Assembly (NCBI RefSeq): GCF_029962485.1 | Contig: NZ_CP073637.1 | Coordinates: 2,046,001 to 2,110,000 of the forward strand | Direction: 5' to 3' | DNA: 64,000 bases | Source: Burkholderia cepacia | GTDB taxonomy: Bacteria > Pseudomonadota > Gammaproteobacteria > Burkholderiales > Burkholderiaceae | Part shown: positions 27,935-38,723 of the stretch, one piece after another | Numbering within the stretch: position 1 is the stretch's first letter | Layout of the letters: each line of letters starts with the position of its first letter | Notes under the pieces: model-generated | Databases searched by the model: none | Told to the model about the DNA's origin: nothing | What the model saw: the letters and a program-made list of their open reading frames with translations, nothing else | Translations under genes and position numbers: made by a program

Positions 27935-28179
27935 GCGTTATCGAACGGCCAGCGCGACGACGATACGCTCGCCCCCTGCGACACCGTAAACAATGGTCAA
28001 AATCGCCTCCCGGCGCGGTTTTCGGTCTTTACAGCACCGCAAGCCTTCAGCAAGATTCGGTCAGCCTGTCTTAAAAAGGGCACGCATTTGTCCTATGCTT
28101 AACGGCGACGCCCGGCCGGGCCTCGCCCCGCCGTCTGTTGCAACAGCCATTCATCCGTCAGAACCAGGGAGCCTTTGCC

Positions 28180-28791
28180 ATGCTGAAAAAGCTGCTGATG
28201 CTGTTCGTCGCGCTATCGCTGTCGTTCGCCGCAGGCCTTGCCGCGGCCGTCGAAGTCAACTCGGCTGACCAGGCCGCGCTCGAATCCGTGAAGGGTCTCG
28301 GGCCCGTGAAGTCGAAGGCGATCATCGACGAACGCACCAAGAACGGCCCGTTCAAGGACGCCGACGATCTCGCGAACCGCGTGAAGGGCCTCGGCACGAA
28401 ATCGGTCGGGCACCTGGAGGAAAACGGCCTGACGATCGGCGGCTCGTCGACGCCGCCGAAGGGCGTGAAGCTGTCGAAGCCGGCCGCGACGACGTCGGCG
28501 ACCACGTCGGCAACGACGTCGGCAGGCACGGCGTCGACGTCCACGACCGCAACGGCAGGCACGACGACCGCAGCGCCGGCCCCGGCGGCAAGCGCACCGG
28601 ATGCGGCGGCGAAACCGGCCAAGGCGAAACGCGCGTCGAAGAAGGAAAAGGCAGCAGCCGCGGCGGCGGCATCCGCCGATGCGGGTGCGAGCGCACCGGC
28701 CGCAGCGTCGTCGGCAAAAGCGACGAAGGGTTCGAAGAAGAAAAGCAAGAAGGACAAGGCAGCCTCCGCCGCCGCGGCGTCGGGCGCCTGA
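28180..28791 (+). CDS. ComEA-like helix-hairpin-helix protein with long low-complexity tail
   Basis: The 203-residue protein has a signal peptide (MLKKLLMLFVALSLSFAAGLAAA) followed by a helix-hairpin-helix domain: VEVNSADQAALESVKGLGP, KSKAIIDERTKNGPFK and VKGLGTKSVGHL. This is the DNA-binding domain of ComEA-type competence proteins, here in the periplasm. The second half (from about residue 100) is built from Ala, Thr, Ser and Lys only, including KKKSKKDK. A role in DNA uptake is possible, but many proteobacteria carry such small HhH proteins without known competence. The start was chosen at 28180 because the signal peptide begins there. Confidence 0.85.
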   Translation: MLKKLLMLFVALSLSFAAGLAAAVEVNSADQAALESVKGLGPVKSKAIIDERTKNGPFKDADDLANRVKGLGTKSVGHLEENGLTIGGSSTPPKGVKLSKPAATTSATTSATTSAGTASTSTTATAGTTTAAPAPAASAPDAAAKPAKAKRASKKEKAAAAAAASADAGASAPAAASSAKATKGSKKKSKKDKAASAAAASGA

Positions 28792-28879
28792 TGTGCGCCG
28801 CGCGCGCGACGGCGTGCGCGCGGCATTCGTTCAACGGGCGCCCACAGCGTGGCGCCCTTATCGGTAAAGGTGAAAAACC

Positions 28880-29317
28880 ATGGGTCTCCTCGACATCGTT
28901 GGCGGTCTGATCGGCGGCCAGGCCGGCGGCAACTCGCAAAGCGCGCTGATCACGACCGCGCTCGAATTCATCAACAACCAGCCGGGCGGCCTGAATGGCC
29001 TGATCGAAAAGTTCAAGGCCGGCGGCGCCGGCGACGTCATCGGCTCGTGGGTCGGCACCGGCCAGAACCAGCCGATCTCGCCGGACGCGCTGCAAAACGT
29101 GCTGGGCTCGGACGCGATCGGTGCGCTCGCGAGCAAGTTCGGCGTCGACCCGTCGATGGCCTCGACCGTACTCGCGCAGGTGCTGCCGCACGTCGTCAAC
29201 CACGCGACGCCGGACGGCGCGGTGCCGGCCGACGGCCAGGCGCAGGTCGACCCGTCGAACGTGCTCGGCTCGCTGTCGCAGCTCGCCGGCATGTTCGGCG
29301 GCAACAAGCAGGGCTGA
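28880..29317 (+). CDS. YidB family protein (DUF937)
   Basis: The 145-residue protein starts MGLLDIVGGLIGGQAGGNSQ and has the DUF937/YidB pattern of glycine-rich N-terminus, FINNQPGGLNGLIEKFKAGG, then NVLGSDAIGALASKFGVD and a Gly/Asn-rich end. Function is unknown. The segment VVNHATPDGAVP is typical of the family. It is followed directly by an intrinsic terminator and converges on clpB. Confidence 0.85.
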   Translation: MGLLDIVGGLIGGQAGGNSQSALITTALEFINNQPGGLNGLIEKFKAGGAGDVIGSWVGTGQNQPISPDALQNVLGSDAIGALASKFGVDPSMASTVLAQVLPHVVNHATPDGAVPADGQAQVDPSNVLGSLSQLAGMFGGNKQG

Positions 29318-29346
29318 AGCCCTGCGTCGTTGCGACGCTCCATAAG

Positions 29347-29379
29347 CAAACACCCCGCTGAGGCGGGGTGTTTGTTTTT
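29347..29379 (+). terminator. Intrinsic terminator after yidB
   Basis: A perfect 12 bp stem (CAAACACCCCGC / GCGGGGTGTTTG, loop TGAG) is followed by TTTTT. It lies between convergent yidB and clpB; the minus strand lacks a matching T-run, so it mainly serves yidB. Confidence 0.9.
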
Positions 29380-29421
29380 GCGCGCCCGGCGCGAACCGGG
29401 CGGGCGGCCGATGGCAGGCGA

Positions 29422-32019
<2,598 letters not shown>

Positions 32020-32052
32020 TTAGTCGAGACCTCCAATTTTCGATTAACACCA

Positions 32053-32080
32053 AGATGAGGATGGTTATGCGGCTTTCAAG
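32053..32080 (-). promoter_or_regulatory. Sigma-32 heat-shock promoter of clpB
   Basis: The minus strand reads CTTGAAA (32080-32074), 13 bp, then CCTCATCT (32060-32053), against the consensus CTTGAAA-N13/14-CCCCATNT. The clpB ATG is 34 bp further on. The match (all of -35, one mismatch in -10) and the gene identity make this a strong prediction. Confidence 0.85.
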
Positions 32081-32176
32081 CGAAATTCGGGTTGATTCAG
32101 CGCAAAAATTGCTGGATTGGCTGGAAGCGGCCCCGGGACGGGCCACGCTCGGATCGCGGGACGCGGCGCCCGTGTA

Positions 32177-32695
32177 TCAGCCGGCCGCCGACGGCGGCTC
32201 GGCGGTCGCCGGGGTGTCGTCCTGCAACGATTCGGCACGCACGAGCGCGACCGGGCGGATGCCGAGCAGCGCCGCGAGCGGCGACGCGGACTCGACCAGC
32301 TCGCCGAGCCGGTGACGATCGAGTTCGGCGAAAAACGCATCGCGCGCGGCCGCCAGCACACCCTTCAGGCGGCACTGCGGCTCGATCACGCAGCCGCGCG
32401 ATTCGCCGTTGTCGTCCGAAAAGCAGCCGACCAGCGCGAAGTCGCTCTCGGTCGCGCGCACGACCTGGCCGACCGTCAGTTGCAGCGATTCCGGAAAGAG
32501 CCTCAGCCCGCCATTGCGGCCGCGAACCGTGTCGACCCATCCCAGCTCGCCGAGCTGCTGCACGACTTTCATCAGATGGTTCTTCGAGATGCCGTAGGCA
32601 TCCGAGATCTCCTGGATCGTCGCGAGCCCCTCGCCGCGTACGGCAAGGTACAGCATTACGCGCAGCGAATAGTCGGTGTAGTCGGTGAGTCTCAT
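32177..32695 (-). CDS. nsrR: Rrf2 family nitric-oxide-sensing repressor NsrR
   Basis: The 172-residue protein begins MRLTDYTDYSLRVMLYLA, and its winged helix (ATIQEISDAYGISKNHLMKVV) is that of NsrR. Three cysteines, C91, C102 and C108 (the last two in GCVIEPQC), match the Fe-S cluster ligands with the spacing seen in NsrR rather than IscR. NO damages the cluster and releases the repressor. It is divergent from a truncated hemoglobin gene, an NO-linked partner, which supports the assignment. The start at 32695 gives the family N-terminus; longer readings to 32785 are unsupported. Confidence 0.88.
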   Translation of the reverse strand: MRLTDYTDYSLRVMLYLAVRGEGLATIQEISDAYGISKNHLMKVVQQLGELGWVDTVRGRNGGLRLFPESLQLTVGQVVRATESDFALVGCFSDDNGESRGCVIEPQCRLKGVLAAARDAFFAELDRHRLGELVESASPLAALLGIRPVALVRAESLQDDTPATAEPPSAAG

Positions 32696-32819
32696 GAGCG
32701 GATACGGAAATGATCGATCGTGCCCCGATGACGTGAGCCGGGCCGAGCGCGATGCGCGCGGATCCGGCTGACGGTCCCGTTCCACGGCCTCGGGTTGCCG
32801 GAATCGCGTGCGCGCAATA

Positions 32820-32834
32820 AGATGCGTGACATCT
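32820..32834. promoter_or_regulatory. Putative NsrR operator
   Basis: AGATG-N5-CATCT is a perfect inverted repeat in the nsrR/globin spacer. NsrR sites have the consensus AAGATGNATTT with its inverse; here the half-sites (AAGATG...CATCT) match but the spacing is shorter than the classical two-arm site. A second dyad, GACGC-N6-GCGTC, lies at 32857-32872. Confidence 0.45.
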
Positions 32835-32946
32835 ACACGTTTTTCAGGGGGTATTGGACGCTATTTTGCGTCAAAATCCGACCGGCGTCCTAACTGACGC
32901 CCATGCCGCCACGCGCCCGCGCCCCGATCTACCGGCCCTTTTTGCC

Positions 32947-33507
32947 ATGACTGCCCTGCCCGCCTCGCCCGAATCCGCACCGGCCCGCCCTCGCGACGCC
33001 GAGCCGACCGAAGACAACATCCGCGATCTCGTCTACGCGTTCTACGACCGCGTGCGCGGCGATCCGCTGCTCGGGCCCGTGTTCGACGCGAAGCTGGCCG
33101 GCCGCTGGGACGACCACCTGCCGAAGATGGTCACGTTCTGGTCGAGCCTCGTGCTCGGCACCAAGGGCTACCGCGGCAACGTGCAACAGGCGCACCAGCC
33201 GCTCGACGGGATCGAGCCAGCCCATTTCAGCCGCTGGCTGGCGCTGTTCCTGAAGACGGTCGAGGCGCGCTACGCGCCGCCCGCGGCGATCCGCTTCATG
33301 GAGCCCGCGCTGCGGATCGCGCAGAGCCTGCAGTTGAGCCGGTTCGGCTGGGACTATCAGATTCCGCCCGAGCAGCAAGCGCTACTCGACGCGATCGCGC
33401 CGCGCCGCCGCGACGCGGGCGACGATCCGCACGCGTTGCCGTCGCGTGCCCGCGGCGAACCGTTTCCGACAAAGATCATCGGGCGCGGCGTCGATCCGGA
33501 CGCGTAA
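32947..33507 (+). CDS. Group III truncated hemoglobin
   Basis: The 186-residue protein matches the group III (trHbP) truncated globins: TEDNIRDLVYAFYDRVRGDPLLGPVF at the start, WDDHLPKMVTFWSSLVLG, then QAHQPLDGIEPAHFSRWLALF. H83 (AHQPL) is the likely proximal heme ligand and W97 a conserved distal-side residue. Family members bind O2 and NO and have been linked to NO detoxification. About 45 extra C-terminal residues (RRRDAGDD...GRGVDPDA) follow the globin core. The start at 32947 was preferred because residues further upstream look like leader. It is divergent from nsrR. Confidence 0.88.
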   Translation: MTALPASPESAPARPRDAEPTEDNIRDLVYAFYDRVRGDPLLGPVFDAKLAGRWDDHLPKMVTFWSSLVLGTKGYRGNVQQAHQPLDGIEPAHFSRWLALFLKTVEARYAPPAAIRFMEPALRIAQSLQLSRFGWDYQIPPEQQALLDAIAPRRRDAGDDPHALPSRARGEPFPTKIIGRGVDPDA

Positions 33508-33580
33508 CGCGCGACCCGCGCGATGCCCGGCGATCACGCCACCTGCGGCACTTCGCCGCATCGTTTGTCGGATGCAGCGT

Positions 33581-34057
33581 TCAGCGCGGCGTATTGCCCG
33601 ACTCGACACCCCAGCGCGCGAGCGCGGCATCGTCGGTGCTGCGCGCATCGACCCACCGCTCGCCGTCCGGTGTCGTTTCCTTCTTCCAGAACGGCGCCTC
33701 GGTCTTCAGATAGTCCATCACGAACTCGCACGACGCGAACGCGTCGCCGCGATGCGACGCAACCGTCGCGACCATCACGATCTGGTCGAGCGGCAGCAGC
33801 TTGCCGACGCGATGCACGATCGCGACGTCGATGCCCGGCCAGCGCCGGCCGGCCTCGGCGGCGATCTTCTCGAGCGCCTTCTCGGTCATCCCCGGATAGT
33901 GCTCGAGCTCCATCGCGGCGACCGAATCGCCTTCGTTCAGGTCGCGCACCGTGCCGACGAAGCATGCGACCGCGCCGATCTTCGGGTTGCGCGCCCGTAA
34001 TGCCGCGACTTCGGCGTTCAGATTGAAGTCGTCGGTCTGGATTCGTATCGTTGCCAT
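33581..34057 (-). CDS. moaE: Molybdopterin synthase catalytic subunit
   Basis: The 158-residue MoaE carries the family features CFVGTVRDLNEGDSV, LEHYPGMTEKALEKIA, and VHRVGKLLPLDQIVMVATVASHRGDAF, and the catalytic lysine region YLKTEAPFWKKE. Together with MoaD it adds sulfur to precursor Z (cPMP) to form molybdopterin in the cytoplasm. Some 12 extra C-terminal residues follow the usual end (DDAALARWGVESGNTPR). It lies 59 bp after moaD. The start at 34057 fits the family N-terminus. Confidence 0.95.
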   Translation of the reverse strand: MATIRIQTDDFNLNAEVAALRARNPKIGAVACFVGTVRDLNEGDSVAAMELEHYPGMTEKALEKIAAEAGRRWPGIDVAIVHRVGKLLPLDQIVMVATVASHRGDAFASCEFVMDYLKTEAPFWKKETTPDGERWVDARSTDDAALARWGVESGNTPR

Positions 34058-34116
34058 TACACGTTCCTGTCGACCGGAGTTGGCGCTTGAGCGTCCACTC
34101 CGGTCCCATGCAAAGC

Positions 34117-34374
34117 TCACCCGCCCGTCACCGGCGGAAAGAACGCGACCTCGCAGCCTTCGGTGAGCCGCGTGTCGGGATCGGTCATCTCGTGATTGCA
34201 CGCCATGCGCAGCGCGCGCCCTTCGGCGAGCGTCTCGGCCCACGCGCCGCCGCGCACGCGCAACCAGGCACGCACGTCGCCGACGGTCGTCACGCTGTCC
34301 GGCACGTCGGCCTGTTCGTCGGCGACGCCCAGTGCCTCGCGGACGCTTGCAAAAAATTTCAGCTGAATCTTCAT
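34117..34374 (-). CDS. moaD: Molybdopterin synthase sulfur carrier subunit
   Basis: The 85-residue ubiquitin-fold protein starts MKIQLKFFASVREALGVADE and ends in VAFFPPVTGG; the terminal Gly-Gly is adenylated and thiocarboxylated for sulfur transfer. It pairs with MoaE encoded downstream. The start is 19 bp after the moeA stop, so moeA-moaD-moaE form one operon. Confidence 0.95.
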   Translation of the reverse strand: MKIQLKFFASVREALGVADEQADVPDSVTTVGDVRAWLRVRGGAWAETLAEGRALRMACNHEMTDPDTRLTEGCEVAFFPPVTGG

Positions 34375-34393
34375 GGTTCGGGAAGCCGTCGCG

Positions 34394-35641
34394 TTACGAC
34401 AGCAGTTCGGAAAACGGAATGAAACGCACGGTCTCGCCGGCGCTGATCGCATGCTGCGGCGGATTGTCGATCAGGCCGTCGCCCCAGACCGTCGACGTCA
34501 GCACCGCCGAGCTCTGGTTCGGGAACAGGTCGAGGCCGCCGGCCGCGTTGACACGCGCACGCAGGAATTCGTTGCGCCGATCGCCCTTGCCTTGCGAAAA
34601 GTCCGCCCGCAGCGACAACGCGCGCGGCGCGACGTCGCGCACACCGGACAGGCGCAGCAGGAACGGCCGCACGAACAGCAGGAACGTGACGAAGCTCGAG
34701 ACGGGGTTGCCGGGCAACCCGATGAAGTGCGCATCGGCACGTTCGTCGCCGCGGCGCACCGCGCCGTACGCGAGCGGCTTGCCGGGCTTCATCGCGATCT
34801 GCCACAGCGCGAGCCGCCCTTCGGACTCGACGGCCGGCTTCACGTGATCCTCGTCGCCGACCGATACACCGCCGCTCGTCAGGATCACGTCGTGATCGCG
34901 CGCAGCCTCGCGCAGCGTGTCGCGCGTCGCGGCGAGCGAATCGGGCACGATCCCGTAATCGGTCACGTGGCAGCCGAGCCGCTCCAGCAACCCGCGCAGC
35001 GTGAAGCGGTTCGAGTTGTAGATGGCGCCGGGCTTCAGCGGCTCGCCGGGCATCGTCAGCTCGTCGCCGGTGAAGAACACCGCGACGCGAATCCGCCGTG
35101 CAACCGACAACTGCGCGCAGCCGACCGAGGCGGCCAAGCCGAGCGCCTGCGGCGTGAGCCGCGTGCCGGCCGGCAGGATCACCGAGCCCTGGCGGATGTC
35201 CGCGCCCTGCGCGGTGATCCACTCACCGGCCTTCGGCGTGTGCAGGATCTCGACCGCGTCTCCGTCGGCCGATGTCTGCTCCTGCATCACGACCGCATCG
35301 GCGCCGGGCGGCACCGTCGCACCGGTGAAGATCCGCGCGGCCGTGCCGGCCGCGAGCGGTTGAGCCGGATGGCCGGCCGGAATGCGCTGCGACACCGGCA
35401 ACCGCCGATCGCCGTGCAGCAGGTCGGCGACGCGCACCGCATAACCGTCCATCGCGCTCGTATGCATCGGCGGCACGTCGAGCGGCGAGCTCACGTCAGC
35501 GGCCAGCACGCGGCCGAGCGCATCGAGCGTGGCGACGGTTTCGGCGCCGGACAGCGGTTTCGCGGCATCGAGCAGCGCGGCCAGCGCCTCGGCGGTCGAC
35601 AGCATCGGCGCGCGCGGCGCCGCGGGATTCGGGTTCGACAT
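34394..35641 (-). CDS. moeA: Molybdopterin molybdenumtransferase
   Basis: MoeA inserts molybdate into adenylylated molybdopterin. The 415-residue protein shows the N-terminal MoeA domains (VSSPLDVPPMHTSAMDGYAV, RIFTGATVPPGADAVVMQE), the MoCF-type domain with TSGGVSVGDEDHVKPA, LIGLPGNPVSSFVTF, and a C-terminal MoeA domain IV ending VRFIPFSELLS. Length matches E. coli MoeA (411). It heads the moeA-moaD-moaE group, downstream of thrC and separated from it by a strong terminator. Confidence 0.95.
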   Translation of the reverse strand: MSNPNPAAPRAPMLSTAEALAALLDAAKPLSGAETVATLDALGRVLAADVSSPLDVPPMHTSAMDGYAVRVADLLHGDRRLPVSQRIPAGHPAQPLAAGTAARIFTGATVPPGADAVVMQEQTSADGDAVEILHTPKAGEWITAQGADIRQGSVILPAGTRLTPQALGLAASVGCAQLSVARRIRVAVFFTGDELTMPGEPLKPGAIYNSNRFTLRGLLERLGCHVTDYGIVPDSLAATRDTLREAARDHDVILTSGGVSVGDEDHVKPAVESEGRLALWQIAMKPGKPLAYGAVRRGDERADAHFIGLPGNPVSSFVTFLLFVRPFLLRLSGVRDVAPRALSLRADFSQGKGDRRNEFLRARVNAAGGLDLFPNQSSAVLTSTVWGDGLIDNPPQHAISAGETVRFIPFSELLS

Positions 35642-35790
35642 CGATGGGATCGGGGATCGTTGGAATCAATACGTCATTGTAGCGACGCCGTCACACGGAC
35701 GCGCGATATGGCGGACATGCGAAAACCGTGATCGGCGCGAACGCGCGGGTCTGGCACTTGTTTCGTGCAACAGGCCATGCCCGGGCGCCA

Positions 35791-35841
35791 AACGAAACGG
35801 CCGGAACCCCGATCCGTGCGACGAATCGGCATTCCGGCCGT
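35791..35841 (-). terminator. Intrinsic terminator after thrC
   Basis: On the minus strand a perfect 10 bp stem (ACGGCCGGAA / TTCCGGCCGT) with an inner stem (CCGAT / ATCGG) in the loop is followed by TTCGTTT. It lies 35 bases past the thrC stop codon and separates the amino acid genes from moeA. Confidence 0.75.
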
Positions 35842-35849
35842 CCTGCGCA

Positions 35850-35869
35850 GCCGGGCCCGCGGGCCCGGC
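35850..35869. repeat. 20 bp perfect GC palindrome at the thrC stop
   Basis: GCCGGGCCCG followed by CGGGCCCGGC is an exact palindrome. It begins 6 bases past the thrC stop (35876) and lies next to the terminator. It could protect the mRNA end or bind a protein; no U-tract follows it. Confidence 0.6.
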
Positions 35870-35875
35870 CGTGCG

Positions 35876-37327
35876 TCATGCGCCCGTGTGGGCGATGATG
35901 AAGTCCTTCACCTGCTGCGCGTCGGCGTTCACGACCTCGAAACGCTGCGGCAGCGCCTCGAGCCCGTCGAATGCAGCCGGACGCTCGGCTTCGCGATCGA
36001 GTGCCTCGCGAATCGTCTCGCCGAACTTGATCGGCTGCGCCGTCTCGAGCACGACCATCGGCACGCCTGCATCCAGATGCTCGCGCGCGACCTTCACGCC
36101 ATCGGCCGTGTGTGTATCGATCATCGTGTCGTAGCGCGAGAACACGTCGCGGATCGTCGCGATACGGTCGGTGTGGCTGCTGCGGCCCGACACGAAGCCG
36201 AACTCCGCGACGCGCGCGAAATCGCCGCTCGCCGCGAGATCGAAACCGCCCTTCTCTTCGACATCGCGGAACAGCTGCATCACGCGCGCCGGATCGCGGC
36301 CGAGCAGGTCGAACACGAAGCGCTCGAAGTTCGACGCCTTCGAGATGTCCATGCTCGGGCTGCTCGTGTGATACGTGTTCTCGGCGCTGCGCACGCGATA
36401 CGCGCCCGTACGGAAGAACTCGTCGAGCACGTCGTTCTCGTTCGTTGCAACCACGAGCTTCGCGATCGGCAGCCCCATCATCCGCGCGATGTGACCCGCG
36501 CAGACGTTGCCGAAGTTGCCCGACGGCACCGTGAACGACACGCGCTCGTCGTTGGACTGCGTCGCTGCGAAGTAACCCTTGAAGTAGTACACGACCTGCG
36601 CGACGACACGCGCCCAGTTGATCGAGTTGACCGTGCCGATCTTCTGCTGCGCCTTGAACGCGTGATCGTTCGACACGGCCTTCACGATGTCCTGGCAGTC
36701 GTCGAACACGCCTTCGACCGCGAGGTTGAAGATGTTCGGATCCTGCAGGCTGAACATCTGTGCCGTCTGGAACGCGCTCATCTTCTTGTGCGGCGACAGC
36801 ATGAACACGCGCACGCCGGCCTTGCCACGCATGGCGTACTCGGCCGCGCTGCCGGTATCTCCCGACGTCGCGCCGAGGATGTTCAGCGCTTCGCCGTGCT
36901 TCGCGAGCGTGTACTCGAACAGGTTGCCGAGCAGCTGCATCGCCATGTCCTTGAACGCGAGCGTCGGGCCGTTCGACAGTTCGAGCAGCGACAGCGCCGT
37001 GCCGTTCTCGGTGCCGAGCGTCTTCAGCGGCGTGATGTCGGACGCGTTCTCGCCGTGGCGCGTGTTGCTGTACACGGCGGCCGTGTACGTGCGGCGCGTG
37101 ATCGCGCGCAGGTCGTCGGCCGGCACGTCGTCGCAGAACTTTGACAGGATCTCGAACGCGAGATCCGCATACGACAGCGTGCGCCAGCGCGCGAGCTCGT
37201 CGGCGGACACCGTCGGATACTCGGCCGGCAGGTAGAGCCCGCCGTCCTTCGCGAGGCCGCCGAGCAGGATGTCGGAGAACGTATGGCGCTCGCCGATGCC
37301 GGCGCCGCGCGTGGAGATGTAGTTCAT
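35876..37327 (-). CDS. thrC: Threonine synthase
   Basis: The 483-residue PLP enzyme starts MNYISTRGAGIGERHTFSDILLGGLAKDGGLYLP. The PLP lysine is in GPTLAFKDMAMQ and the phosphate-binding loop is GATSGDTGSAAEYAM. ThrC converts O-phosphohomoserine and water to threonine and phosphate. Its length fits the longer (class II) group of proteobacterial threonine synthases rather than the ~350-residue class. It follows hom with 14 bp between them. No thrB gene is in this window, so homoserine kinase must be elsewhere. Confidence 0.97.
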   Translation of the reverse strand: MNYISTRGAGIGERHTFSDILLGGLAKDGGLYLPAEYPTVSADELARWRTLSYADLAFEILSKFCDDVPADDLRAITRRTYTAAVYSNTRHGENASDITPLKTLGTENGTALSLLELSNGPTLAFKDMAMQLLGNLFEYTLAKHGEALNILGATSGDTGSAAEYAMRGKAGVRVFMLSPHKKMSAFQTAQMFSLQDPNIFNLAVEGVFDDCQDIVKAVSNDHAFKAQQKIGTVNSINWARVVAQVVYYFKGYFAATQSNDERVSFTVPSGNFGNVCAGHIARMMGLPIAKLVVATNENDVLDEFFRTGAYRVRSAENTYHTSSPSMDISKASNFERFVFDLLGRDPARVMQLFRDVEEKGGFDLAASGDFARVAEFGFVSGRSSHTDRIATIRDVFSRYDTMIDTHTADGVKVAREHLDAGVPMVVLETAQPIKFGETIREALDREAERPAAFDGLEALPQRFEVVNADAQQVKDFIIAHTGA

Positions 37328-37341
37328 GTCGCCTCTCGTCC

Positions 37342-38670
37342 TCAGTTCAGCGCTTCCATGCGCAGCTTCGTCACCTTCGACACGACCGTCGCGAGGCTCT
37401 CGATTTGCGCGATCGCCGCATTGACGTTCTTCTCGACCGTTTCGTGCGTGATCAGGATGATGTCGGTTTCGCCGTTCGCGTCGTCCACCTGCTCCGATTC
37501 CTTCTGCAGCAGCGCGTCGATCGAGATGCCCGATGCGGCGAGGATGCGCGTGATGTCGGCCAGCACGCCGGTCTGATCGGCGACGCGCAGGCGCAGGTAG
37601 TAGCCGCTCGTCACTTCCTCGATCGGCAAAATCGGCGTGTTCGACAGGCTGTCCGGCTGGAACGCGAGATGCGGCACGCGATGCTCCGGGTCGGCCGTAT
37701 GCAGGCGCGTGACGTCGACGAGATCCGCGACCACGGCCGATGCGGTCGGCTCCGCGCCCGCGCCCTTGCCGTAGTACAGCGTCGTGCCGACCGCGTCGCC
37801 GTGCACGACGACCGCGTTCATCGCGCCCTCGACGTTCGCGAGCAGGCGCTTCTCCGGGATCAGCGTCGGATGCACGCGCAGCTCGATGCCGTTTTCGGCG
37901 CGGCGCGTGATGCCGAGCAGCTTGATCCGGTAGCCGAGCTCTTCCGCGTAGCGGATATCGGTCGCGTCGAGCTTGCTGATGCCTTCGACGTATGCGCGGT
38001 CGAACTGCACCGGCACGCCGAACGCGATCGCGCTCATGATCGTCGCCTTGTGCGCGGCGTCGACGCCTTCGATGTCGAAGGTCGGATCGGCTTCCGCGTA
38101 GCCGAGCTCCTGCGCGGCCTTCAGCGCGGTCGCGAAGTCGAGCCCGCGGTCGCGCATTTCCGACAGGATGTAGTTGGTCGTGCCGTTGATGATGCCGGCG
38201 ATGTACTGGATACGGTTCGCGGTCAGGCCTTCGCGCAGCGCCTTGATGATCGGGATGCCGCCGGCGACGGCCGCTTCGAACGCAACCATCACGCCCTTTT
38301 CGCGCGCCGCTTCGAAGATCTCGGTGCCGTGCACCGCGAGCAGCGCCTTGTTCGCCGTCACGACATGCTTGCCGTTCGCGATCGCGCGCAGCACGAGCTC
38401 CCGCGCGAAGCCCGTGCCGCCGATCATCTCGGCGATGATCGCGATCGACGGATCGTCGACGACTGCATTGAAGTCGTCGGTGATCTGTGCGGCGGCGGCG
38501 TCACCGCCGAGCGCTGCCTGCGCCTTGGCCGGGTTGCGCACGGCAATGCGCGCCACCTCGATGCCGCGCCCCGCGCGTCGCTTGATTTCTTCCTGGTTGC
38601 GGCGCAGCACCGTGAAGGTGCCGCTGCCCACCGTGCCGAAGCCCAACAGGCCAACTTTGATCGGTTCCAT
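37342..38670 (-). CDS. hom: Homoserine dehydrogenase
   Basis: The 442-residue protein has the NAD(P)-binding loop GLLGFGTVGSGTF near the N-terminus, the central homoserine dehydrogenase domain with the signature EGVDAAHKATIMSAIAFG (about 210-230), and a C-terminal ACT domain (from about 365). ACT domains mediate threonine feedback in this enzyme class. It reduces aspartate semialdehyde to homoserine, the branch point to threonine and methionine. It is not fused to an aspartate kinase, unlike E. coli ThrA. It lies between alaA and thrC. Confidence 0.97.
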   Translation of the reverse strand: MEPIKVGLLGFGTVGSGTFTVLRRNQEEIKRRAGRGIEVARIAVRNPAKAQAALGGDAAAAQITDDFNAVVDDPSIAIIAEMIGGTGFARELVLRAIANGKHVVTANKALLAVHGTEIFEAAREKGVMVAFEAAVAGGIPIIKALREGLTANRIQYIAGIINGTTNYILSEMRDRGLDFATALKAAQELGYAEADPTFDIEGVDAAHKATIMSAIAFGVPVQFDRAYVEGISKLDATDIRYAEELGYRIKLLGITRRAENGIELRVHPTLIPEKRLLANVEGAMNAVVVHGDAVGTTLYYGKGAGAEPTASAVVADLVDVTRLHTADPEHRVPHLAFQPDSLSNTPILPIEEVTSGYYLRLRVADQTGVLADITRILAASGISIDALLQKESEQVDDANGETDIILITHETVEKNVNAAIAQIESLATVVSKVTKLRMEALN

Positions 38671-38723
38671 GCTGCGTGTGATCGATGAGTAAGAAGTAGT
38701 GAATTCCGTGTGACCCTGCCCGC

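Noticed and set aside
28480-28790. Repeats in the 3' half of the ComEA-like gene
   Set aside because: Low-complexity Ala/Thr/Lys codons, not a true DNA repeat or CRISPR.
32857-32872. GACGC-N6-GCGTC as an FNR/NNR-type site
   Set aside because: It does not match TTGAT-N4-ATCAA; kept only as a secondary dyad.
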